A DNA stretch of 57,757 nt, taken from assembly GCA_947455205.1 (NCBI GenBank), contig CANGNF010000033.1, positions 1 through 57,757 of the forward strand, written 5' to 3'. The stretch's first letter is position 1. Every line of letters begins with the position of its first letter. Under the pieces are notes generated by a model, which worked only from the letters and a program-made list of their open reading frames with translations, was not told the origin of the DNA and ran no database searches. The DNA comes from Acetobacteraceae bacterium (GTDB lineage: Bacteria > Pseudomonadota > Alphaproteobacteria > Acetobacterales > Acetobacteraceae). Made by a program: the position numbers and the translations under genes. Of this stretch, positions 25,181-32,833 are shown piece by piece.

Positions 25181-25962
25181 TCGGCCGCTGGTTCCGGCGG
25201 TGGCCGGTACTTCTCCGGCTCCAGCCGCGCCTTCAGGTGCGCCAGCAACGGGAACAGCCCGGCGCAGAGCGCGATCAGCAGGCCGAGCGAGCCTTCCCGC
25301 CAGCCGCTGCGGCCGACATAGCTCTTCACCGCGCGGGAGAGCGCGCGGCGCAGCGCATTGGCCAGGTTGCCCGGCCCCTTGCCGGCCAGCAGGTCCGTGG
25401 CCTTGGCGTTGGAGTAGCTGTCCACCCGGCGCCACATGTCGGAGATATCGGCGTCCAGCGCGTGGTGGATGCCGGCCTCGGTGATGCGCTCGCCCTCGGT
25501 GCCCACATAGTCCACGCCGGGGTGGACCCGCTGGGCGCGCCAATGCTTGGCGGTGCGGCGGAACAGGATCGGCTTCATCGTCGTGCCGATGCCGCCATCC
25601 CAGCCATGCAGCACCAGGCGCTGGCCCACATGGTTGTCGATCCGCACCCGGTGGAAGCCGTGCGGCGAGGTGGCGATGACGCGGCGGATGGCGGCCCATA
25701 GCTCGGGCGGCACGGTCTCGTCGGCATCCACTTCCAGCACCCACTCGGTGGTGCAGGCGGCGATGCCGGCGTTGCGGCGGCCGCCCTCCACCGGCCAGGT
25801 GCCTTCCAGCACCGTGGCGCCGGCGGCGCGGGCGATATCGGCGCTGGCATCGGTGGAGCGGTCCAGCACCACCACCAGCGCATCGGCCGGGGCCAGGGCG
25901 GCGAGGCAGCGGGGCAGGCGCGCGGCCTCATTCCGGGCCACCACCAGGGCGGTGATGCTCAT
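25177..25962 (-). CDS. family 2 glycosyltransferase (WaaE-like)
   Basis: GT-A inverting transferase of 261 residues. It has the nucleotide-binding start MSITALVVARNEAARLPRCL, VVVLDRSTDASADIARAAGA and the metal-binding EVDADETV at about residues 76-83. A C-terminal hydrophobic stretch (LGLLIALCAGLFPLLAHL) could associate it with the membrane. Segments such as HWRAQRVHPGVDYVG and a DSYSNAKATDLLAGKG block resemble WaaE/KdtX-type core-modifying enzymes. It overlaps both neighbours by ATGA and is second in the cassette. Confidence 0.88.
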   Translation of the reverse strand: MSITALVVARNEAARLPRCLAALAPADALVVVLDRSTDASADIARAAGATVLEGTWPVEGGRRNAGIAACTTEWVLEVDADETVPPELWAAIRRVIATSPHGFHRVRIDNHVGQRLVLHGWDGGIGTTMKPILFRRTAKHWRAQRVHPGVDYVGTEGERITEAGIHHALDADISDMWRRVDSYSNAKATDLLAGKGPGNLANALRRALSRAVKSYVGRSGWREGSLGLLIALCAGLFPLLAHLKARLEPEKYRPPPEPAAE

Positions 25963-26918
25963 GCAGGAACCTTCGTGCGCAGCAGGGCTTCGGCGCCGGC
26001 CAGCGCCGCTTCCACCGTCAGCCCGGGCATGGAGTTCAGCGCCGGGGCCTCCGGCGCCTGGACATAGGCGGCGCGGCGGCCGGCCGGGGCGTATTCGCCG
26101 ACGCGGGAAGGCCCGAACAGCCCGAGCGTCGGCGCGCCGGTGGCGGCGGCCAGGTGCATCAGCCCGCTGTCATTGCCGACGAACAGCGCCGACCGCGCCA
26201 TGACGGCGGCGACCTGCGGCAGGGTCAGCGTGCCCACCGCATCCACCGCGCGGTCGCCCAGCGCGGCCAGCACGGGGGCGGCCATGGCGGCCTCCTGCGC
26301 GCCGGGGCCGCCCAGTACCACGGCGCGGGCGCCTTGCAGCGCGCCACCGGGGGCGGTCAGCGCGCGGAACAGGCCGATGAAGCCCTGGGACGGCCAGGTC
26401 TTCTTGTCCCAGTTGCTGGTGGGGCCCAGCGCGATCCAGGGGCCATCGCCCGGCATCAGCCGGGCGGCCACCGCTTCGTCTTCCGCGTTGAACCAGGCCA
26501 CCGGCAGCGGCGGCGGCTGCACGCCCAGCAACGCCGCCAGGTGCTGCACGCGGGGCACCGGCTTCGGCGCCGTCTCGGCGGTCTCGCCTTCCTTCACCTC
26601 CGCCCGGCCGCCGCGCAGCACCAGCCGGCGGCCGGCGCGCAGCACATAGGCGGTGGCGGAACCGCGCAGGTCCACCACCAAATCCCAGCGGCGCGGCACC
26701 ACCAGGAGCAGCAAATCCCACCAGTGCAGGCTGTACTTCCGCTTGGCCAGCACGATCAGGCGTTCCAGCTGCGGCATGCGGGCAAACACGCCCTCCGCCA
26801 CCGGGCCGCAGACGACCGTGACGCACGCCGCCGGGTGCTGCCGCAGCAGGTGGGCCAGGATGCCGGTGGAGATCACCGCATCCCCCACGCGGGTGGAGGT
26901 GATGAACAGGATACGCAC
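25959..26918 (-). CDS. family 9 glycosyltransferase (heptosyltransferase-like)
   Basis: 319 residues with GTG as start: VRILFITSTRVGDAVISTGIL, the usual beginning of ADP-heptose:LPS heptosyltransferases. It also has WDLVVDLRGSATAYVLRAGR, WIALGPTSNWDKKTWP, and the donor site LFVGNDSGLMHLAAATGAPTLGLFGPS. It is the first gene of the leftward cassette and is divergent from ygfZ over 60 bases. No in-frame ATG gives a plausible N-terminus. The presence of a GT9 enzyme suggests the cassette acts on lipopolysaccharide, although GT9 members also serve other glycans. Confidence 0.87.
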   Translation of the reverse strand: MRILFITSTRVGDAVISTGILAHLLRQHPAACVTVVCGPVAEGVFARMPQLERLIVLAKRKYSLHWWDLLLLVVPRRWDLVVDLRGSATAYVLRAGRRLVLRGGRAEVKEGETAETAPKPVPRVQHLAALLGVQPPPLPVAWFNAEDEAVAARLMPGDGPWIALGPTSNWDKKTWPSQGFIGLFRALTAPGGALQGARAVVLGGPGAQEAAMAAPVLAALGDRAVDAVGTLTLPQVAAVMARSALFVGNDSGLMHLAAATGAPTLGLFGPSRVGEYAPAGRRAAYVQAPEAPALNSMPGLTVEAALAGAEALLRTKVPA

Positions 26919-26978
26919 GGCGCCGGGTTTATCCGAACATCGCTTGCACCGCGACCCTTTCGGGACCACTTCCCGCCG

Positions 26979-27788
26979 ATGCCGATTGCAATGCTGCCGG
27001 ACCGGGGCGTGGTGGAGCTGACGGGCGATGACGCCCAGGGCTTCCTGCAGGGCCTGGTTTCCAACGATGTGACCGAGGCTGCCCCGGGCCATGCCCTGTG
27101 GGCCGCGCTGCTGACGCCGCAGGGCAAGTGGCAGGCGGACTTCTTCATCTTCGCCCAGGGCGACCGGCTGCTGCTGGACTGCGAGCGCGCCCAGGCGCCG
27201 GAGCTGGTGCGGCGGCTGACCCGCTTCCGCCTGCGCGCCAAGGTGGCGCTGCGCGACGCCAGCGCCGACTTCGCCGTGCTGGCCGGCTGGGGCGTGGCGG
27301 CGCCGGCGGGCGCCAGCCCCGACCCGCGTCTGGCCGAGGCCGGCTGGCGCTTCCTGGCCCCGGCAGGCACCTCCGGCGATGCCAGCGCCGAGGACTACGA
27401 CCTGCACCGCCTGGGCCTGGGCCTGCCGGATGGCAGCCGCGACATGGAGGCCGAAAGCAGCATCCTGCTGGAAGCCGGCTTCGACGAGCTGCACGGCGTG
27501 AGCTGGACCAAGGGCTGCTACATGGGGCAGGAGCTGACCGCCCGCACCCGCTATCGGGGCTTGGTGAAGCGCCGCCTGGTGCCGGTGGAGGTGGCCGGCC
27601 CGCTGCCGCCGCGCGGGACCCCGGTGCTGCTGGACGGCGCCGAGGTGGGTGAGATGCGCTCCGGCCGCGGCGACCGTGGCATGGCGCTGCTGCGGCTGGC
27701 CGCCGCCCGCGCCCCGGCGCTGGAGTGCGGCCAGGCCACGTTGGCGCCGCGCCCGGCCGCCTGGATGACGCTGCCCGGCGAGGGTTGA
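26979..27788 (+). CDS. ygfZ: folate-binding YgfZ/GcvT-like protein (Fe-S cluster or tRNA modification)
   Basis: Cytosolic tetrahydrofolate-binding protein of the GcvT fold that supports Fe-S enzymes such as MiaB. The 269-residue product starts MPIAMLPDRGVVELTGDDAQGFLQGLVSNDV. It holds the signature K178-G-C180-Y-x-G-Q-E in SWTKGCYMGQELTAR, with the conserved cysteine intact. The frame is open for a long way upstream over the antisense of the glycosyltransferase; the ATG at 26979 is the family start. Confidence 0.93.
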   Translation: MPIAMLPDRGVVELTGDDAQGFLQGLVSNDVTEAAPGHALWAALLTPQGKWQADFFIFAQGDRLLLDCERAQAPELVRRLTRFRLRAKVALRDASADFAVLAGWGVAAPAGASPDPRLAEAGWRFLAPAGTSGDASAEDYDLHRLGLGLPDGSRDMEAESSILLEAGFDELHGVSWTKGCYMGQELTARTRYRGLVKRRLVPVEVAGPLPPRGTPVLLDGAEVGEMRSGRGDRGMALLRLAAARAPALECGQATLAPRPAAWMTLPGEG

Positions 27789-27797
27789 CGCCGGCCG

Positions 27798-28655
27798 CTA
27801 TCCGTTCACCACCGTTCCGCCATTCGGGTGCAGCACCTGCCCGGCCAGGTAGCTGCTGTCCGCCGCGCTGGCCAGGAAGATGTAGCACGGCGCCACCTCG
27901 TCAGCCTCTCCGGCGCGGCCCATGGTGCTGGCTTCGCCGTGCTTCGCGGTGCTCTCGTCATCGAAGCTGGCCGGGATCAGCGGCGTCCAGATCGGCCCTG
28001 GCGCCACGGCGTTGACGCGGATCTTCCGCTGCTGCCACAGCGCCTGCGACAGGCTGCGGGTGAAGGCCAGGATCGCGCCCTTGGTGGCGCTGTAGTCCAC
28101 CAGCCCGGCGCTGCCCTTGTAGGCGGTGACCGAGGTGGTGTTGATGATCGCACCGCCCTCCCCCATCAGCGGCAGCGCCGCCTTGGTCACCCAGAACATC
28201 CCCAGGATGTTGGTGCGGAAGGTGCGTTCCACCTGCTCTTCCGGGATCAGCGCGAAGTCCTCGCAGACATGCTGCTCGGCCGCGTTGTTGACCAGCACGT
28301 CGATGCCGCCGCCGAGGAACTGCGCCGCCTTGGCCACGGCGTCCCGGACGAAGCCGGCATCGCCGATATCGCCCGCCAGGCTGATGCAGCGGCGGCCGGC
28401 GGCTTCCACAAGGCGCCGGGTCTCGCCGGCGTCCTCGTGCTCGTCCTTGTAGAGGATGGCGACATCGGCGCCCTCCTTGGCGAAGCCGATGGCGACGGCG
28501 CGGCCGATGCCGCTGTCTCCGCCGGTGACCAGGGCCCGCTTGCCGGCCAGCTTGCCGCTGGCGCGCCAATGTTCCATGCGGTCCTGCGGCTGGGGCTGCA
28601 TCGGGGCCTCGCGCCCCGGCTGCTGGTCCTGATGCTGCTCTGGTCGCTGGTTCAT
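27798..28655 (-). CDS. SDR-family oxidoreductase (YghA/YhdF type)
   Basis: NAD(P)-dependent short-chain dehydrogenase of 285 residues. A glutamine-rich leader (MNQRPEQHQDQQPGREAPMQ) is typical of the general-stress YghA-like subgroup. The nucleotide motif TGGDSGIG is at 44-51, NNAAEQH at about 123-129, and the catalytic S175, Y188 and K192 (VDYSATKGA) are intact. The C-terminus ends LAGQVLHPNGGTVVNG, as in the family. Substrate unknown. It is divergent from the lysozyme-like gene and convergent with ygfZ, only 9 bases apart. Confidence 0.9.
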   Translation of the reverse strand: MNQRPEQHQDQQPGREAPMQPQPQDRMEHWRASGKLAGKRALVTGGDSGIGRAVAIGFAKEGADVAILYKDEHEDAGETRRLVEAAGRRCISLAGDIGDAGFVRDAVAKAAQFLGGGIDVLVNNAAEQHVCEDFALIPEEQVERTFRTNILGMFWVTKAALPLMGEGGAIINTTSVTAYKGSAGLVDYSATKGAILAFTRSLSQALWQQRKIRVNAVAPGPIWTPLIPASFDDESTAKHGEASTMGRAGEADEVAPCYIFLASAADSSYLAGQVLHPNGGTVVNG

Positions 28656-28775
28656 GCGCGTGCCTCCCGTTCGAGCGAGCCAACACGGCGGGGCGGGGCG
28701 GGTTGCCGGCAGGGCGCGGAACGAAGCCTTAACCTGCCCCCGGCCAGGGTGGCGGCCTTCCCCCGGCGAGGCGCC

Positions 28776-29570
28776 ATGGACAGCGACCGAGTTTCCCGAC
28801 CGGGCCGGGTGGCGCCGGCCTCTCCCGCCCTGCACAAGGGCGCGGCGCCGGCCAAGGCGCACGCCTTCAAGCAGGCCATGGCGCGCGCCATGGAAGGCGC
28901 CGGGCCGGATGCGCCCGCCGCCCGGCCGCAGCGGACCACCACCGCCGTGGCGCGGGCCCATGGCCCGGCGGCCAGCACCGCCTCCGCCGCGCTGATGGTG
29001 CAGGCGCACCGCCATGCGGCGCCGGCCCGCCGCGCCGACGCGTTTCGCGACCAGATCGCCGCCGCCGAGGGCAGCCGCGAGCAATACGCCGTCCGCAACC
29101 CCAATTCCGGCGCGCTGGGGCGCTATCAGTTCATCCCGCAGGCCCTGCAGGACCTGGGCTGGAAGGACGCCGGCGGCCAATGGACCGCGCTGGCGGCGAC
29201 GCATGGCGTGACCAGCGACGAGCAGTTCCTGGCCAACCCGGCGGCGCAGGAAGCGGCGATGACGACCTACCTGGCCCGCACCGAGATGCAGCTTTCCCGC
29301 AATGGCGCCATGGCCCAGGCCGGCGGCAGCGTGCCGGGGCTGGATGGGGGTGCCGTTCCGCTGACCGAGGCCGGGCTGATGGCGGCGGCGCATCGGCGCG
29401 GCGCCGGCAGCGTGGCGCGCTACCTGGCACACCGGGCGAATACGCCGGACGCGGCGCTGACCCCGCAGCAGCGCCAGGCCTTTGCCAGCGTGGAACGCCG
29501 GCTGCGCGACTTTTCCGAGATGCCCTATGCGATGGCGTCGAGACGGAGTGGGGGCACGCCGCAGGCGTGA
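28776..29570 (+). CDS. lysozyme-like (peptidoglycan hydrolase fold) protein
   Basis: 264 residues. The first 90 or so are basic, Ala/Pro-rich and probably disordered (MDSDRVSRPGRVAPASPALH onward). The rest looks like a small lysozyme/lytic transglycosylase fold: FRDQIAAAEGSREQYAVRN with a candidate catalytic glutamate in AAAEGS. It then shows NSGALGRYQFIPQALQDLGW, DEQFLANPAAQEAAMTTYL and LTEAGLMAAAHRRGAGSVARYL, an arrangement typical of soluble transglycosylase-like domains. No clear signal peptide, so export would need another route, such as the flagellar or a phage-like system. The family is not firmly identified. Confidence 0.75.
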   Translation: MDSDRVSRPGRVAPASPALHKGAAPAKAHAFKQAMARAMEGAGPDAPAARPQRTTTAVARAHGPAASTASAALMVQAHRHAAPARRADAFRDQIAAAEGSREQYAVRNPNSGALGRYQFIPQALQDLGWKDAGGQWTALAATHGVTSDEQFLANPAAQEAAMTTYLARTEMQLSRNGAMAQAGGSVPGLDGGAVPLTEAGLMAAAHRRGAGSVARYLAHRANTPDAALTPQQRQAFASVERRLRDFSEMPYAMASRRSGGTPQA

Positions 29571-29576
29571 TGGCGC

Positions 29577-29589
29577 GGGGCGCTACCCC
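29577..29589. terminator. short GGGG-CGCTA-CCCC stem at convergent gene ends
   Basis: A 13-base GGGGCGCTACCCC lies between the lysozyme-like stop and the acetyltransferase, and includes the latter's TAG. The same 13-mer recurs at 39123-39135 in an equivalent position. A weak stem without a T-run. Confidence 0.25.
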
Positions 29590-30047
29590 TTCCGCATGAA
29601 CAGCACCGGCATGGCCGCGCCGCCCAGCATCTCCATCTCGCCCGGCTGGTCCGCGACGTAGCCCAGCTTCTCGTACAGCGGCACCGCGTCCAGGTAGGCG
29701 CGCAGCATGAAGCGGGTGCAGCCCTGGGCGCGGGCGCGGTCCTCGGCGGCCAGCACCAGGCGCGTGGCCAGGCCCTGCCGCGCCGCGCCGGGGTGGACGA
29801 AGACCTTGCGGATGCGGCCCAGCCCCGGCTCGGCCATGATCCAGCCGGCACTGCCCAGCAGGGCGCCGTCGCGCTCGGCCAGCCAGACATCGCTGCGCAG
29901 CACATCCGCCGCATAGTCGGCGGTGCGGACGAACGCCGCATGCGCTGCCTTGTGCGCCGGCGTATAGGCGGCGCCCAGCGCGCGGAAGGCGGCGTCGTGC
30001 AACGCCGCCACGCCAGGCAGGTCCGCCGTCGTCAGCGCGCGCAGCAT
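29583..30047 (-). CDS. GNAT family N-acetyltransferase
   Basis: Acetyl-CoA-dependent transferase of 154 residues, substrate unknown. It shows LRALTTADLPGVAALHDAAF, the beta strands LLGSAGWIMAEPG and GRIRKVFVHPGAARQGLATRLV with the pyrophosphate-binding Q/RxxGxA-type loop (ARQGLA), and the C-terminal LDAVPLYEKLGYV motif. The ATG at 30047 shares one base with the ppdK stop (TGATG); a GTG at 30050 is equally possible. It is probably co-transcribed after ppdK. Confidence 0.85.
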   Translation of the reverse strand: MLRALTTADLPGVAALHDAAFRALGAAYTPAHKAAHAAFVRTADYAADVLRSDVWLAERDGALLGSAGWIMAEPGLGRIRKVFVHPGAARQGLATRLVLAAEDRARAQGCTRFMLRAYLDAVPLYEKLGYVADQPGEMEMLGGAAMPVLFMRKG

Positions 30048-32719
30048 CACGCCGTGCGGTCGCCCTTTTCACCGGCCAGCGCGGCCTGCGCCGCCGCCAA
30101 CCGGGCCACCGGCACGCGGTAGGGCGAGCAGCTGACATAATCCAGCCCGACGCTTTCGCAGAAGGCGATGCTGGCGGGGTCGCCGCCATGCTCGCCGCAG
30201 ATGCCCAGCTTCAGATTGGCCTTCACCGCGCGGCCCTTCTCGGCGGCAATCTCCACCAGCGCGCCGACACCCTCGATGTCGATGCTGACGAAGGGGTCGC
30301 GCGGCATGATGCCCTGCTCGACATACAGCGGCAGGAACTTGCCGGCGTCGTCGCGCGACAGGCCGAAGGTGGTCTGCGTCAGGTCGTTGGTGCCGAAACT
30401 GAAGAAGTCCGCGACCTCGGCGATCTTGTCCGCGGTCAGGCAGGCGCGCGGCAGCTCGATCATGGTGCCGACGTAGTATTCCACATGGCTGCCGGTCTCG
30501 GCGAAGACCTGCTGCGCCACGCTGTCCACCTGGGCGCGGGTGATCTCCAGCTCCCGCCGGCTGGCGACCAGCGGGATCATGATCTCCGGCACCGGAGCCT
30601 TGCCGCCGGCCTTGGCGACCTCGACCGCGGCCTCGAAGATCGCGCGGGCCTGCATCTCGTAGATCTCGGGGTAGGAGATGCCGAGGCGGCAGCCGCGATG
30701 GCCGAGCATCGGGTTGGCTTCCGCCAGCTCGGCGCCGCGGCGCTGCATGGTGGCCAGGTCGCTGCCCAGCGCATCCGCCACCTCCTGCATCTCCTGGTCC
30801 GCATGCGGCAGGAACTCATGCAGCGGCGGGTCCAGCAGGCGGATCGTCACCGGCAGCCCCGCCATGATGGTGAACAGCTCGGTGAAGTCCTTGCGCTGGA
30901 ATGGCAGCAGCCGCGCCAGGGCGTCGCGCCGGCCGCCTTCGCTCTCGCTCATGATCATCTGGCGCACCGCCAGGATGCGCGCGGGGTCGAAGAACATGTG
31001 CTCGGTCCGGCAGAGGCCAATGCCCTCGGCGCCGAACTTGCGCGCGGTGTCGGCGTCCAGCGGCGTCTCCGCATTGGCGCGCACCTTCAGCCGGCGCACG
31101 CCGTCGGCCCATTCCATCAGCGTGGCAAAGTCGCCGCTCAGCTTGGGTTCGATCATCGCCACGCTGCCGATGAACACCTCGCCCGTCGCGCCGTCCAGGG
31201 TCAGCGTCTCCCCGGCCTGGACGATCTGGCCGCCGGCCGAGAGCTGCTGGCTGGCGTAGTCGATGGTGATGCCGCCGGCGCCGGCCACGCAGGGCCGGCC
31301 CATGCCGCGCGCCACCACCGCGGCGTGGCTGGTCATGCCGCCGCGCGCGGTCAGGATGCCGCGGGCCGCGTGCATGCCGTGGATGTCTTCCGGGCTGGTC
31401 TCGATCCGGACCAGGATGACGGATTCGCCCTTGGCGGCGCGGGCCTCCGCTTCATCCGCGTTGAACACCACGGTGCCGCAGGCGGCGCCCGGGCTGGCCG
31501 GCAGGCCCTTGCTGAGCAGCTTGCGCGGCGCCTTGGGGTCCAGCATGGGGTGCAGCAGCTGGTCCAGCGCCTTGGGGTCCACGCGCTTGATGGCTTCCGC
31601 CTGGTCGATCAGCCCTTCCCGCGCCATGTCCACCGCGACCTTCAGGCTGGCGGCGGCGGTGCGTTTGCCGTTGCGGGTCTGCAGCATGTACAGCTTGTTC
31701 TGCTGCACCGTGAACTCGATGTCCTGCATGTCCCGGTAATGCGCTTCCAGCGTGGCGCGCACCTTGACCAGCTCGGCATAGGCGGCGGGCATCGCCACTT
31801 CCATGCTCTTCTCGTGCGGCTTGGCCTTCAGCTGCGCCATGGGCTGCGGCGTGCGGATGCCCGCCACCACGTCCTCGCCCTGCGCGTTGATCAGGTATTC
31901 GCCGTAGAAGATGTTCTCGCCCGTCGAAGGATCGCGGGTGAAGCAGACGCCCGTCGCGCAATCCTGCCCCATGTTGCCGAACACCATGGCCTGCACGTTG
32001 ACCGCGGTGCCCCAGCTGGCGGGGATTTCATGCAGGCGCCGATAGGTGTTGGCGCGCGGGTTCATCCAGCTGCCGAACACCGCGCCGATGGCGCCCCAGA
32101 GCTGGTCGTTGGGGTCCATCGGGAAGGGCTTGCCGGTGACTTCGGCGACCATTTCCTTGTAGCCAGCGACCACGTTCTGCCAGTCCGCCGCCGTCAGGTC
32201 GGTATCCTCGACGACGTCGCGGTCCAGCTTCACGGTCTCGATGATTTCCTCGAACCGGTGATGGTCCACGCCCAGCACCACCGAGCCGTACATCTGGATG
32301 AAGCGGCGATAGCTGTCCCAGGCAAAGCGCGGGTCGCCCGAGCCGGTGGCCAGGCCCTGCACCGTCACGTCGTTCAGGCCCAGGTTCAGCACCGTGTCCA
32401 TCATGCCGGGCATGGAGACGCGGGCGCCGGAGCGGACGCTGACCAGCAGCGGCTTGACCGGGTCGCCGAAACGGGTGCCGACCGCGGCCTCGATCCGCGC
32501 CAGGGCGGCGGAGACCTGGGCGCCCAGTTCCACCGGGTATTTGCGGCCGTTGTCGTAGTAGTGGGCGCAGACCTCGGTGGTGATGGTGAAGCCTGGCGGC
32601 ACGGGCAGGCCGATACTGGCCATTTCGGCCAGGTTGGCGCCCTTGCCGCCCAACAGGTTGCGCATCCCGGCCGAGCCTTCATTATGGCCGGCGCCAAAGC
32701 TGTACACCCACTGGGTCAT
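30047..32719 (-). CDS. ppdK: pyruvate, phosphate dikinase
   Basis: Interconverts pyruvate, ATP and phosphate with phosphoenolpyruvate, AMP and pyrophosphate. The 890-residue product is of normal length. It has the N-terminal ATP-grasp domain (VYSFGAGHNEGSAGMRNLLGGKGANLAEM), the swivelling phosphohistidine domain with H465 in GGMTSHAAVVARGMGRPCV, and the C-terminal PEP/pyruvate barrel (GLCRTEHMFFDP, MIPLVASRRELE, FSFGTNDLTQTTFGLSRDD, ICGEHGGDPASI). It starts at ATG 32719. Placement beside glyS/glyQ is common in Alphaproteobacteria. Confidence 0.97.
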   Translation of the reverse strand: MTQWVYSFGAGHNEGSAGMRNLLGGKGANLAEMASIGLPVPPGFTITTEVCAHYYDNGRKYPVELGAQVSAALARIEAAVGTRFGDPVKPLLVSVRSGARVSMPGMMDTVLNLGLNDVTVQGLATGSGDPRFAWDSYRRFIQMYGSVVLGVDHHRFEEIIETVKLDRDVVEDTDLTAADWQNVVAGYKEMVAEVTGKPFPMDPNDQLWGAIGAVFGSWMNPRANTYRRLHEIPASWGTAVNVQAMVFGNMGQDCATGVCFTRDPSTGENIFYGEYLINAQGEDVVAGIRTPQPMAQLKAKPHEKSMEVAMPAAYAELVKVRATLEAHYRDMQDIEFTVQQNKLYMLQTRNGKRTAAASLKVAVDMAREGLIDQAEAIKRVDPKALDQLLHPMLDPKAPRKLLSKGLPASPGAACGTVVFNADEAEARAAKGESVILVRIETSPEDIHGMHAARGILTARGGMTSHAAVVARGMGRPCVAGAGGITIDYASQQLSAGGQIVQAGETLTLDGATGEVFIGSVAMIEPKLSGDFATLMEWADGVRRLKVRANAETPLDADTARKFGAEGIGLCRTEHMFFDPARILAVRQMIMSESEGGRRDALARLLPFQRKDFTELFTIMAGLPVTIRLLDPPLHEFLPHADQEMQEVADALGSDLATMQRRGAELAEANPMLGHRGCRLGISYPEIYEMQARAIFEAAVEVAKAGGKAPVPEIMIPLVASRRELEITRAQVDSVAQQVFAETGSHVEYYVGTMIELPRACLTADKIAEVADFFSFGTNDLTQTTFGLSRDDAGKFLPLYVEQGIMPRDPFVSIDIEGVGALVEIAAEKGRAVKANLKLGICGEHGGDPASIAFCESVGLDYVSCSPYRVPVARLAAAQAALAGEKGDRTA

Positions 32720-32833
32720 TGGCGGTCATCCTCTTGCATTATGCGTCGCCAGCTGCGGCTGGGCCCGGCGTATAGGCCCAACGCATGGCGTTTCCCTTGC
32801 GACAGGGCAAAGGCGGTGCCAACTGTGTGTAAA

